64,000 nucleotides of DNA from Bifidobacterium pullorum subsp. gallinarum (GCF_000741215.1 NZ_JGYX01000005.1:310001-374000), one strand, 5' to 3'; shown: positions 35,184 through 44,506, counted from the stretch's first letter. The notes: generated from the sequence alone by a model not told the origin. Translations and numbers: made by a program.

Positions 35184-37370
35184 TCACACACGCAGCCAGA
35201 CGGTCATCTCGGTCTCGCCGCGGTTGGCCCATGCGAAGTACGGGATCAGCGTGATCGACGCGGACTCGCGCTCAGCCGGATGCCAGGCGGCATACAGCGG
35301 GCCGCCGGTAACACTCCGAACGTCACCGGACTCACGCCAGCCGGGAACCGTCAGTCGGACGATGTCACGCTCGACGGATTCGACCTCGCCGGTTCCTCGC
35401 TCATCCAGACCTTCGGCTCCGGCGTGGAACCCGGTCCGCTCGATGCGCACCTCGTCCGGGTCGGCCGCGACCGCCGCAGCGTCCACGTGCAACAGGTGCA
35501 ACGCCGCGCCATTATCGATACCCTCGGCGCAGTACGTCACCGGTCCGCGCATGAACGCCACCTTGCCGGCGTCCTCGCGCACATTCGGGTTCGCGGCGAG
35601 CATCCGCACCTGCATCGGGAAGTCGAACGTCACCGTATCGCCATCCCGCCATTCGCCGGTGAGGTACAGGTAGCCGTCACGCACCTCGCGCGAGAGGCGG
35701 CTGCCGGCGGCGCCCTCAACGCGGATCGCGTCGGCCGCCGCCTCGCCGCCCGCCCAGGCCGGCAGGCGGAAGGCCAACGTGGCAGTGGTCACAGCATTGG
35801 CAGGCATGTCCGATTTGTCCGCAATCCGCACCACCGCACGGCCGTCGCCCCGCCACGGCAGGTTCGCGTCCATCACGAGCGCCACCGGCCGCCCGCCAAG
35901 CTCGACCGTTGCCTCACCACCCACGTACAGATGAGTGTACAGGGTGGACGAATCGTCGCTCACCGTTGTGGCGTACTGCTGGATCGACTCGACGATGCGG
36001 GCGATGTTCGGCGGGCAGCAGGCGCATCCGAACCATTTCTGACGCACGGATTTCACGTGAAACTTGCGCTCGTCACGATGGCAGGCGGTCGGGTCCACCT
36101 CCAACGGGTTCACATAGAAGAAGCTCTTGCCGTCCATCGCCATGCCCGCCAGCACGGTGTTGTACAGGGCCAGCTCCATGACGTCCGCATATTCCGACAC
36201 CGGGCGAATCTGCAGCATACGGCGGGCGAAGAATGCGAGCGCGATCGCCGCGCAGGTCTCCGAATACGCGATGTCGTTCGGCAGGTCGTAGTCATAGGAG
36301 AACGCTTCGCCGATGTGTGTGCCGCCGATGCCGCCGGTGATGTACAGCTTGCGGTCCACGATGTTGCGCCACAGCCGATCGCATGCGGCCAGCAGGTCGG
36401 AGTCGCCGGTCAGGCGGGCCACGTCGGCCACGCCCGAGTAGAAGTAAGCGGCACGCACCGCATGCCCGACGGCCTCAGTCTGCTCGACGACCGGCTCGTG
36501 CGCCTGATAGTAGGCGTACGGCTTGGGCAGGTTCGTGTTCGGTTCGACCGCCGTGCCGTCGAGTTCGGCGCGACGACGGTCCTCGGCCTCGAAATACAGC
36601 GGCGAGCGTCCGCGTTCGGTGACGAAGTAGCGCGCCAGATCCAGATACCGGCGTTCGCCGGTGGTCTCGTACAGCCGCACAAGCGCCATCTCGGCGATCT
36701 CATGCCCCGGATAGCCGTGCAGCTTGCCCTCGTCGCGTCCGAAGACCGAGTCCACGTAGTCGGCGAAGCGGCAGGCGGCCTTGAGCAGCTTGTCCTTGCC
36801 GGTGCCCTGGTAGTAGGCCACGGCGCCCTCGACCAGATGCCCCAGGCAGTACAGTTCGTGGTGGTCCTTCAGGTTGGTGAACGCGCGGTCCATGCCGTTG
36901 AGGATGTAGTAGGTGTCCAGGTAGCCGTTGTCCAACTGGGCGTTGCAGACGATGTCGATGGCGGCGTCGGCAGTGGCCTCGAGTTCGGAATCGGGGTGCT
37001 GCGCCAGGCTGTAGCCGACCGCTTCGATCCACTTGGAGAAGTCGGAGTCCTGGAACACGAAGCCATAGAACGCGTCCGGATCGGGGTGCGCGGGATCCTC
37101 CGGCAGCGCCTCGAAGCCGCGGAACGTGTAGGCCGGGGGCACGAACGCCTTGCCCTGGGCGGCCTTGGACGCGTTCTGGCGCGCGGCGGCCTTGAAGTTG
37201 TGCATGCAGTAGCTGGGGGCGGCACCGGGCACGTTGTCGTTCAGCGCGTCCCACTGGAAGGGGATGACCGCGGTGCGCACCAACTCCTGTTCGGTGTGCC
37301 AGAACGCGTCGGTCACGGTGACGCGGGACACCTCCAGCGGACGGCTGTGTTGTGCGTTGTGCTCTTGCAT
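35184..37370 (-). CDS. GH127 beta-L-arabinofuranosidase
   Basis: 728 residues from the ATG at 37370 (GTAAGGAAGG upstream). It resembles HypBA1 of Bifidobacterium longum, which frees L-arabinose from beta-1,2-linked arabinofuranosides of hydroxyproline glycoproteins. The zinc and catalytic residues are visible: Glu and Cys in AYSETCAAIAL near residue 371 and the Cys-Cys of FGCACCPPN near 447, which keep the 76-77 residue spacing of HypBA1. An alpha/alpha barrel is followed by two beta-sandwich domains. No signal peptide. The partner GH121 enzyme that would release the disaccharide outside the cell is not in this window. Confidence 0.94.
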   Translation of the reverse strand: MQEHNAQHSRPLEVSRVTVTDAFWHTEQELVRTAVIPFQWDALNDNVPGAAPSYCMHNFKAAARQNASKAAQGKAFVPPAYTFRGFEALPEDPAHPDPDAFYGFVFQDSDFSKWIEAVGYSLAQHPDSELEATADAAIDIVCNAQLDNGYLDTYYILNGMDRAFTNLKDHHELYCLGHLVEGAVAYYQGTGKDKLLKAACRFADYVDSVFGRDEGKLHGYPGHEIAEMALVRLYETTGERRYLDLARYFVTERGRSPLYFEAEDRRRAELDGTAVEPNTNLPKPYAYYQAHEPVVEQTEAVGHAVRAAYFYSGVADVARLTGDSDLLAACDRLWRNIVDRKLYITGGIGGTHIGEAFSYDYDLPNDIAYSETCAAIALAFFARRMLQIRPVSEYADVMELALYNTVLAGMAMDGKSFFYVNPLEVDPTACHRDERKFHVKSVRQKWFGCACCPPNIARIVESIQQYATTVSDDSSTLYTHLYVGGEATVELGGRPVALVMDANLPWRGDGRAVVRIADKSDMPANAVTTATLAFRLPAWAGGEAAADAIRVEGAAGSRLSREVRDGYLYLTGEWRDGDTVTFDFPMQVRMLAANPNVREDAGKVAFMRGPVTYCAEGIDNGAALHLLHVDAAAVAADPDEVRIERTGFHAGAEGLDERGTGEVESVERDIVRLTVPGWRESGDVRSVTGGPLYAAWHPAERESASITLIPYFAWANRGETEMTVWLRV

Positions 37371-37431
37371 GGGGTTTCCTTCCTTACAGGTGCATTCCGG
37401 GCGCGGATGCATCGGTTCGCGCATCATATTC

Positions 37432-37446
37432 CGGCATGGGATGCCG
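37432..37446. promoter_or_regulatory. Inverted repeat upstream of GH127
   Basis: CGGCATGGGATGCCG has 6-base arms and a 3-base spacer, 62 bases before the GH127 start. The half-site CGGCAT is shared with the perfect palindrome at 28640. It is a candidate regulator site. Confidence 0.4.
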
Positions 37447-37665
37447 TCCACGATAGCGAACATGGCCACCGGCAGCAGGTGGACAAATCGTCGATGCGGT
37501 GGACTGTACACGCCGATGCGGAATCATCGTCGCACATCCTGCGTCAGCGGACAACTCAACTGGACTCCGTCAATCCACCATCGCCGGCAATCGCCGAGGG
37601 CCCGGCACCCACTGAACGAGCCGGAACCCAGTAACCGGAGGCGTCTGGTCCAGACACCTCGGAAA

Positions 37666-38475
37666 TCAGGCGAAATCGAGGAATTCCACGAACGCCCGCG
37701 GGTATTCCACGCCGGTCTCCGTCACGTTGGAGAAGCACAGCACCGCGTCTTCGGGCAGGTCGCCGTCCGCCGTCCATTCGGCGGAACGGTCCAGGTCGAG
37801 TCCCTTGAGCGGCAACCGATCGCCCTGCGCATCCTTCACACCGGAATCGACCGTGATCCCCGCCGACTCGAACGCCTCAATCCGGTCCGCGGGCAGCACC
37901 TCCTCCAGCGCGGACGTCAATCCACGCTGACACAACTCACAGAACGTCTCCTCGTCGGTGATGATGGTGTTCACCTGCCCGACGGAGGCCATCGTGAACA
38001 ATCGGGAGCTGCCGTCCACCATGCCGCCGCTCACACCGGTTTCGGTGATGGTGAAGTTCGCATCGTAGGTGACCAGCTCGGAGTCCAGCCCCTCATCGGC
38101 CACGAACCGCCGTTCCAGGGCTTCCATCGGCTCGGTATACCCCTGCGACATATTCACGCCGGCGATGTACAGCAGCGGATCCGGCGGCTGGGTCACGAAA
38201 TTCACCACGAACGCGATCACCGCCACCACGGCCGCCACAATGGCCACGGTGGCACCGAGGAAATGCTGGGCGAAGAACGGCCACTTGTCCTTCATCGGCA
38301 GTTCGCGCAACGTCTGCCATTTCGACTGCTTGGCGTAGGTGTTCTCGCTGGCCAGCCCGGCCAGCGCCTCCCGCTGCTCTTCGGTAAAGACGATGCCCTC
38401 GCGCGCACCGGGATCATCGTGGCGTTCGGCGCCATCTGACGTACCGGCCATATCATCGTCGTTCCGCTCCGACAT
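37666..38475 (-). CDS. Single-span membrane protein with extracellular domain, unknown function
   Basis: 269 residues from the ATG at 38475 (GGAGGTG upstream). A charged cytoplasmic N-terminus of about 85 residues leads into one membrane helix (GATVAIVAAVVAVIAFVVNFV, residues about 88-108), then an acidic external domain of about 160 residues with a CELC motif and no recognised fold. The orientation would be N-in, C-out. I do not recognise the family. A short palindrome (GTCTGGTCCAGAC) follows the stop near 37646 but is a weak terminator. Confidence 0.7.
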   Translation of the reverse strand: MSERNDDDMAGTSDGAERHDDPGAREGIVFTEEQREALAGLASENTYAKQSKWQTLRELPMKDKWPFFAQHFLGATVAIVAAVVAVIAFVVNFVTQPPDPLLYIAGVNMSQGYTEPMEALERRFVADEGLDSELVTYDANFTITETGVSGGMVDGSSRLFTMASVGQVNTIITDEETFCELCQRGLTSALEEVLPADRIEAFESAGITVDSGVKDAQGDRLPLKGLDLDRSAEWTADGDLPEDAVLCFSNVTETGVEYPRAFVEFLDFA

Positions 38476-38590
38476 CGAGCACCTCCATCCCACCATGGTG
38501 ACCGTATGCGTTCCCGCTCAGTCTACACCGCCGTCCTCGGCGTATGCCGAATGCGCGAACCCATGGGCGTCGTACACCTATCAGCGCCGC

Positions 38591-39910
38591 TCACACGCCC
38601 AACGTATCCAGTGGAATAACCTGCACGCCATCGTCGCGACGGTATGCGAAGCTCCCCACCCCCACGATGACGGCCTTCACCGAAGCAGGACGCTGCCCCC
38701 GTTCGCTCATCTTACGATCAAGCCGCAGCACATTGGCGGCTCCCTCATCAATCTGCACGGCACCCAGCTTCACCTCGAACGCACCCCACGTCCCGTCCCG
38801 CATCTCCACGATCAGATCCACTTCCAGACCAGAATCATCCCGGTAGTGCATCACCTGCGCATCCATGGCACGGGCATATACCAGCACATCATGCGTCACC
38901 AATGATTCGAACAGGAACCCCAACGTCTTCGGATCGGTCCGCAACGTTTCCGCGGTACCGCCGATAGCCGCCGCAGCCAGCGAAGGGTCGGCCAGATGCC
39001 GTTTCATGGCCGCGCGGATGCGCACCGGCGAACGCAGGGCAGGCCGCCATGCAGGGATGTCCTCAATAACGTGCATACGGTTCAACGCACCCAGATAGTC
39101 GTCCAGCGTCGTTTCGGACAATGCAACCGGGCCGCGTCCTCCCCTGCGCTTGACACCTTTGCCCTCGGCGTCCTCGGGTAGATATTCGGCGGTATCCCGC
39201 AGCAACGCTGCCTTGCTGGACAACGTAGCCTCGTTGCGTCCCAGTGAGGTCAGCACCCGACGGATCCTCGCAGGATCACGTGCCGCGCCGTCGACCGCAG
39301 ACAAGTCGTCATCCGCCACAGCGTCAAGATAGCTGCGGGCCGTCAATTCGGCGTGGTAATCGTCCATCCCCAGATTCGCGGGCCATCCGCCGCGCACCAC
39401 AAGCGAAGCTATCCTCTCCAGGTCAAGGCTGGAATTCGCCGTATATGATTCGCCTGCGAACAATCCTCGTAACGAAACTTTGCCGCAGGACACTCCTTGC
39501 TCCATCAATGTCATGGATGACATGTGCAGCCGGGCAATGCGCCCGGCACCGCTGTGCATCGGCCGTTGCGCCGCTCTCGGCGTGGCCGATCCAGTCAGCA
39601 AGAAACGCCCGTGCCCCACACTTCTATCGCACTCGAACCGCACAGCATCCCACAATGCGGGAGCTTCCTGCCATTCGTCAATCAACCGCGGCTCCGCACC
39701 TTCCAACGCAAGCGCGGGATCAAGCTGCGCGATACTCCGGTTACGGAAGCTGCCAGAGGGGTCAGCAAGGCTGAACTGCGAAGCCGCATGCTGACTGGCC
39801 GTTGTGGTTTTGCCGCACCATTTCGGCCCCTCGATGCAGACCGCCGGAAACGCTTCAAGATAGTCACGGACAGCAGCGTCCACGATGCGCGGAACATATG
39901 ACTCCGACAT
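38591..39910 (-). CDS. Second AAA ATPase with DUF4143-type domain
   Basis: 439 residues. Walker A is IEGPKWCGKTTTASQHA near residue 24 and Walker B-like PRLIDEWQEAP near 73, with LLTGSATP as sensor. The C-terminal part contains YRDDSGLEVDLIVEMRDGTW, then GAFEVKLG, a D-x(n)-ExK pattern as in the gene at 23631. The two proteins share layout but little identity. GGGAGGGG precedes the ATG. The upstream region has a 23 bp tandem repeat (39988-40102) unlike the 33-base array of the other copy. Its function is unknown. Confidence 0.85.
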   Translation of the reverse strand: MSESYVPRIVDAAVRDYLEAFPAVCIEGPKWCGKTTTASQHAASQFSLADPSGSFRNRSIAQLDPALALEGAEPRLIDEWQEAPALWDAVRFECDRSVGHGRFLLTGSATPRAAQRPMHSGAGRIARLHMSSMTLMEQGVSCGKVSLRGLFAGESYTANSSLDLERIASLVVRGGWPANLGMDDYHAELTARSYLDAVADDDLSAVDGAARDPARIRRVLTSLGRNEATLSSKAALLRDTAEYLPEDAEGKGVKRRGGRGPVALSETTLDDYLGALNRMHVIEDIPAWRPALRSPVRIRAAMKRHLADPSLAAAAIGGTAETLRTDPKTLGFLFESLVTHDVLVYARAMDAQVMHYRDDSGLEVDLIVEMRDGTWGAFEVKLGAVQIDEGAANVLRLDRKMSERGQRPASVKAVIVGVGSFAYRRDDGVQVIPLDTLGV

Positions 39911-39987
39911 GACCCCTCCCTTGCCACGACTGCGCGCACCGGGTGGCTCCTAGCGCACATCCTACACATGAGAACAATGCAAACTTG

Positions 39988-40102
39988 CTTTTTCAACTAT
40001 TGTACTATGGTTTTTTCGAATGATTCACTAAGGCTTTTTCGAATTAGTTAGACTGGATTTTACAAATGATTCAGACCCGATTCTTCGAACATCACGGCAT
40101 AT
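39988..40102. repeat. Five degenerate 23 bp tandem repeats upstream of the second DUF4143 ATPase
   Basis: Units start at 39988, 40011, 40034, 40057 and 40080 with no gaps. Two central units read TTTTTTCGAATGATTCACTA and CTTTTTCGAATTAGTTAGAC, each followed by three bases ending in GG. The core TTTTTCGAA and the ATTCA/GTTAGA part recur in the others. The array begins 78 bases before the ATPase start, on its promoter side. Confidence 0.8.
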
Positions 40103-40210
40103 TCGGATAACGGTAGGTGTTAATCTCGCCTCGTTCCACAACTGGCGAAATCGAACCGGAGCGGCCAAAGTCCCTCGCCAGCAACACATCTCCCTCCGCC
40201 CTCGATCTTC

Positions 40211-40346
40211 CTTCACTGGGCGGGTTGACGCTTCAGTGGGCGCCCCACAGCCGAGACCCGGCCCGTTAATCCTTGCAATATCAAGGCGCCTCGCGGAGGA
40301 AATCCCCCGCGAGGCGCCCACTGAAGCCATCATCCGCCCACTGAAG
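40211..40346. repeat. Nested inverted repeats downstream of the ABC exporter operon
   Basis: A 34 bp left arm (40211-40244) and right arm (40313-40346) are imperfectly complementary; both contain two CTTCAGTGGGCG-like motifs. Inside the loop, GGCGCCTCGCGG (40285-40296) pairs perfectly with CCGCGAGGCGCC (40307-40318). The inner stem overlaps the outer one at 40313-40318, so the two folds compete. It lies 30 bases after the exporter stop and may act as its terminator. Confidence 0.7.
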
Positions 40347-40375
40347 CGATGTTCCGTTCCAGCAGGGGCCGAGGC

Positions 40376-42181
40376 TCACAGATCCGCGTTGTGCGCGGCG
40401 CGGATCATCGCGTACTGCGACTCGTACAGGCGGTAGTACGCGCCCTTCTGCGCCAACAGCTCGTCATGCGAACCGTGTTCCATGATCTGCCCGTGGTCGA
40501 TGTAGAAGATCTCGTCCGCGTTCTCGATGGTGGACAGGCGGTGCGCGATGATGAACGAGGTACGCCCCTTGAGCAGGTGGTTCAGACCCGCCTGCAGCGC
40601 TTCCTCGGTGCGGGTGTCGATATTCGACGTGGCCTCGTCCAGGATCAGGATCCGCGGATCGGCGAGCAGCACACGCGCGAACGCGATGAGCTGGCGCTGC
40701 CCAGCCGACAGCGTCGAGCCGCGCTCCTCCACCACGGTGTCGTACCCGTCGGGCAGCTCCATGATGAACTCGTGGGCGTGCACGGCCTTGGCCGCGGCCT
40801 CGATCTCTTCATCCGTGGCGTCCAGCTTGCCGTAGCGGATGTTCTCGCGCACGTTGCCGGAGAAGATGAAGGTATCCTGCAGCATCACGCCCATCTGCCG
40901 GCGCAGCGATTCGAGCGTCACGTCGCGCACATCGTACCCGTCGATCGTCACCGAGCCTTCGGAGACGTCGTAGAACCGAGAGAGCAAGCTGATGATCGTG
41001 GTCTTGCCGGCGCCGGTGGGGCCGACCAGCGCAATCGTCCTGCCCGGCTCCACATGGAAGTCCACCAGGTTCAGGATGTTGCGGCCACCCTCCTCGTAGC
41101 GGAACACCACGTCGTTGAAGTCCACGCGACCGCGGATCTGCGGCAGGTCGCAGGCGTTCTCCTTGTTGCGGATCTCCGGCACCACGTCCAGTGTCTCGAA
41201 GATGCGCTCCAGGTAGGCCGAGCAGGTGATCAGCTGGTTGTAGAAGTTGCCGATGTTGATGACCGGGTTCCAGAAGTTGTTCGCGTAACCCACGAACGCG
41301 ATGAGTACGCCGGTGGTCACGCTCACGCCGCCGAATCCCATCACGCCCACGTAGTAGATGAACGAGATCGTCATGACGGAGATGGTCTGCACGCCGGGCC
41401 ACATGAGGAACTGGATGTGCACCGCGTGCATCCAGGCGGTGCGCTGGTCGGCGTACTGCTCCTGGAAGGTCCGGTACTGGGCCTGCTCCTGAGCGAAGGT
41501 CTGCGTGGTCTTGACGCCGGCGATCGACTCGTGGATGTAGGCGTTCAGGTTGCTCTGCTTGTTGGAGAGCTTCTGGTAGGCCTTGCGCTGGAAGTACTGC
41601 AGCACGCGCACCCAGATGATGAGCAGCGGGAACAGGATGAGGCTGAACAGGGCCAGCCGCCAGTCGATCACGAACATGACCACCAACGTGATCAGGAACG
41701 TGAACACGTCGGAGATCACGTTGATCAGGCCGGAGGAGAGCGTGTCGGACAGCGTATTCACGTAGTTGACCACGCGGATCAGGATCTTGCCGTGCGGACG
41801 CGAGTCGAAGTAGCTGAACGGCAGGGTCTGGATGTGGGTGAAGATGTCGCGGCGCATGTCCTTGAGCATCAGCTGGCCCACGCGCGTGATCGCCACCGTG
41901 CGATACCGCAGGCAGAGCTCGAATACGACGATCGCCGCCAGGAACACACCGCCCAGGATCAGCAGTCCGGTCATATCTCCGGCCGGGATGATCTGGTCGA
42001 TCATGATCTTGGTCATGTACGGGATGGACACGGCGATGCAGCTCATGAAGATCACGACGGCCAGGATGCGGAACACGTCGGCCTTGTAGGGCTTCAGATA
42101 GGCGCCGATGCGCAGGATGTCCTTGAGGTTGATCTGCTCCTCAAGCGCCTCGTCCTCGCGGTAGGTATTGCGTTGTGCCAT
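40376..42181 (-). CDS. ABC exporter half-transporter B (membrane plus ATPase)
   Basis: 601 residues from the ATG at 42181 (AAGGAAGGAGG upstream). Six membrane helices in the first 330 residues (DVFRILAVVIFMSCIAVSIPYMTKIMIDQ is the first) precede an ATPase with Walker A VGPTGAGKTTIISLL, signature TLSAGQRQLIAFARVLL, Walker B ILILDEATSNIDTRTE and the H-loop IIAHRLSTI. It follows its partner by 17 bases. Such pairs act as heterodimeric multidrug or lipid exporters. The substrate is unknown. Confidence 0.92.
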   Translation of the reverse strand: MAQRNTYREDEALEEQINLKDILRIGAYLKPYKADVFRILAVVIFMSCIAVSIPYMTKIMIDQIIPAGDMTGLLILGGVFLAAIVVFELCLRYRTVAITRVGQLMLKDMRRDIFTHIQTLPFSYFDSRPHGKILIRVVNYVNTLSDTLSSGLINVISDVFTFLITLVVMFVIDWRLALFSLILFPLLIIWVRVLQYFQRKAYQKLSNKQSNLNAYIHESIAGVKTTQTFAQEQAQYRTFQEQYADQRTAWMHAVHIQFLMWPGVQTISVMTISFIYYVGVMGFGGVSVTTGVLIAFVGYANNFWNPVINIGNFYNQLITCSAYLERIFETLDVVPEIRNKENACDLPQIRGRVDFNDVVFRYEEGGRNILNLVDFHVEPGRTIALVGPTGAGKTTIISLLSRFYDVSEGSVTIDGYDVRDVTLESLRRQMGVMLQDTFIFSGNVRENIRYGKLDATDEEIEAAAKAVHAHEFIMELPDGYDTVVEERGSTLSAGQRQLIAFARVLLADPRILILDEATSNIDTRTEEALQAGLNHLLKGRTSFIIAHRLSTIENADEIFYIDHGQIMEHGSHDELLAQKGAYYRLYESQYAMIRAAHNADL

Positions 42182-42198
42182 GGTCGAATCCTCCTTCC

Positions 42199-44046
42199 TT
42201 ACTCGTCGTATCCCTGCGAACGCCCGGACTGCATGCCGAGCTGTTTCTTGTAGATCTCCCAATACCGGCCGTGCGATTTGACCAGGCTGGCGTGGTCGCC
42301 GCGTTCCACGATCTGCCCGTGTTCGAGCACGAGGATCAGGTCGGCATCCTTGATCGAGGAGATGCGGTGGGCGATGGTGATGATGGTCTTCGACCCGCCC
42401 ATTTCCTTGAGATGCCGCTGGATCTCGGCCTCGGTCTCCATGTCCACGGCGCTGGTGGTGTCGTCCATGATCAGGATGGCCGGGTCGTCCGCGAGCGCGC
42501 GGGCGAGCGACAGGCGCTGTTTCTGTCCGCCGGACAGGCCGACGCCGCGTTCGCCGACGACGGTGTTGTAGCCGTCGGGCATCGAGCGGATGAATCCGTC
42601 GGCGCCGGCGATGGTGGCCATGCGACGGATGTAGCGCTCGTCACGGTTGTCGCCGGCGCCGAATGCGATGTTGCCGCCGATCGTATCGGAGAACAGGAAC
42701 GTGTCCTGCGCGACGACGCACACCTGCGAACGCAGGGTGGTCAGCGGCCAGTCGCGCGCGTCGATGCCGTCGATGACGACGTGGCCGACGGTCGGGTCGT
42801 AGAACCGGGAGATGAGGTTGACGAGCGTGGACTTGCCCGCGCCGGTTTCGCCGAGGATGCCGAGTTTGGTGCCCGCGGGCACGAAGAAGTCGATGTCCTT
42901 GAGGATCGGGGTGTTCGGGTCGTCGGGGAACGCGAAGCTGACGTGGTCGAACCGGATCTCGCCGCTGATGCGGTCGGGGGCGGCCGCGCGCTGCTGGCCG
43001 ACCTGGCTCTGGATGGTCACGGCCTGCTTGACCGATTCCTCCGCGTCGGGCTTCTCCACGATGCGCGACTTGGCGGTGAGCAGGCGGCGGATCTTCACGC
43101 AGCTGGCGTTGAAACGCTGCAGGTCGTTGAGCAGCCAGCCGAACTGGCGCACCGGGCCGTCGATCATCCACAAGAAGCTGTTGAAGCTGACCAGGTTGCC
43201 GAGGGTCATGTATCCGTTGATCACGAGCCAGCCGCCGAACACCAGCGTGATCAGCTGCAGGGAGAACGAGCAGCCGTCCAGCCAGGGCAGATAGCGGCGG
43301 GAGTTGTAGGCCTGCGCCATGTTGCGCTGCATGTAGTCGTCGTTGCGCTCGTCGAACTTCTCGGTCTCATGATCCTCGCGCACGAAGGCCTTGACCACGC
43401 GGTTGCCTTCGATGTTCTCCTCCACCATGGAGTTGAGCGAGGCCAGGGAGTTGCGGATGTCGAGGAACAGCGGCCGCGCATGGCTGGACAGCTGGCGGGC
43501 GAAGATCCAGATGAACGGCGTCACGCAGGCCAGCGCGAGGGCGAGCCGCCAGTCGATGGCGAACATCACGCAGATCGCGCCGACGAACATCACCACGCAG
43601 TCGAGGATGTTGTAGGTGGTCCAGGACAGGAAGTGGCGCATCGCGTCCGTGTCGGAAGTCATGCGGCTCATGATGTCGCCGACGCGGGTGTGGTTGAAGT
43701 AGGTGAAGTCGAGCTGGTGCAGCTTCTCGTACTGGTCGGAGACCAGACGGAAGATGGTGTTCTGCCCGAAACGCTCCATGAACATCTGGTAGCCGTAGCG
43801 GGAGCCCACGCGGATCAGCGTGAACACGATCATGATCAGGCACAGCCGTGTCAGCATGTCGGCGTGGCCGCCGGTGATGACCTGGTCCACGATCACACCG
43901 GTGATCAGCGGGATGATCAGCGCCATCGTGTCATTGACGATGAACAGCAGCACCGCGCCGAGCACTCGTGGCAGGTCGGGTTTGCAGTACGGCAGGATCC
44001 AACGGAGGTTGCTGGCCTGCTGGTTGCGGTTCGGATCGACATACAT
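42199..44046 (-). CDS. ABC exporter half-transporter A (membrane plus ATPase)
   Basis: 615 residues from the ATG at 44046. N-terminal membrane domain (VLGAVLLFIVNDTMALIIPLITGVIVDQV first), then an ATPase with Walker A LGETGAGKSTLVNLI, signature GLSGGQKQRLSLARALA, Walker B ILIMDDTTSAVDMETE and IAHRISSI. The residue after the Walker B Asp is Asp instead of the catalytic Glu (LIMDDTTS), while the partner has Glu (LILDEATS). This is the mark of an asymmetric heterodimer with one degenerate ATP site. It is first in the operon. Confidence 0.92.
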   Translation of the reverse strand: MYVDPNRNQQASNLRWILPYCKPDLPRVLGAVLLFIVNDTMALIIPLITGVIVDQVITGGHADMLTRLCLIMIVFTLIRVGSRYGYQMFMERFGQNTIFRLVSDQYEKLHQLDFTYFNHTRVGDIMSRMTSDTDAMRHFLSWTTYNILDCVVMFVGAICVMFAIDWRLALALACVTPFIWIFARQLSSHARPLFLDIRNSLASLNSMVEENIEGNRVVKAFVREDHETEKFDERNDDYMQRNMAQAYNSRRYLPWLDGCSFSLQLITLVFGGWLVINGYMTLGNLVSFNSFLWMIDGPVRQFGWLLNDLQRFNASCVKIRRLLTAKSRIVEKPDAEESVKQAVTIQSQVGQQRAAAPDRISGEIRFDHVSFAFPDDPNTPILKDIDFFVPAGTKLGILGETGAGKSTLVNLISRFYDPTVGHVVIDGIDARDWPLTTLRSQVCVVAQDTFLFSDTIGGNIAFGAGDNRDERYIRRMATIAGADGFIRSMPDGYNTVVGERGVGLSGGQKQRLSLARALADDPAILIMDDTTSAVDMETEAEIQRHLKEMGGSKTIITIAHRISSIKDADLILVLEHGQIVERGDHASLVKSHGRYWEIYKKQLGMQSGRSQGYDE

Positions 44047-44456
44047 GGTATGGGAACCCTCACTCCTGTGGTAGGTAGGCAATCCGCAAGGCGTCGGCGC
44101 CGCTGGACGGACACGTCCGCGCAGAATCCGGTGGCATGGCTACGCCACCGTCTCGTTCGACGGTCACCGGCTGACTCTTGGATTGTGTTTGCTTGGTTTT
44201 CGGTTTCGGTTTTGTGGTGCGGCCATTCCGCGGCCGCTACGATTCACGTCCGTCGTGTTTCGAGTAGTCCCGTCACCGGCTCTTCTCCCGGCCGAACCCC
44301 CTGTTCGGATTCGCAAACGCGGTTCATTCTAGAACAACCGCCACCGACTGCAACCTTGTACCACATCCGCGTGTTGCCGCACCATCACAACGTTTTCCGG
44401 TTGCTCAGCCCCATGCGGACGTATATGGTTTTTTCGTGATTGCCTGCCCCCGTCAG

Positions 44457-44505
44457 GTCCATATGGCGCACCAGTACCGGCACCGTGCATCAAAAAGACC
44501 ACTTA
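44457..44505. repeat. Dispersed single copy of the 63 bp repeat
   Basis: GTCCATATGGCGCACCAGTA, then CCGGCACCGTGCATCAAAAA and GACCACTTA, aligns with the unit at 20603-20650 (GTCCCATCTGACGCA, ATCACCG, GCAGCAAACGGACCACT). The match covers both conserved blocks in order, so chance is unlikely. It directly abuts a terminator hairpin. Confidence 0.6.
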
Positions 44506-44506
44506 A

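Larger units (their letters stand above)
39911..40375. other. Intergenic region between the second ATPase and the ABC exporter
   Basis: 465 bases. It carries the 23 bp tandem repeat (39988-40102), which is AT-rich against a GC-rich background, and a nested set of inverted repeats (40211-40346) just below the ABC exporter. No gene is supported. Confidence 0.6.
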
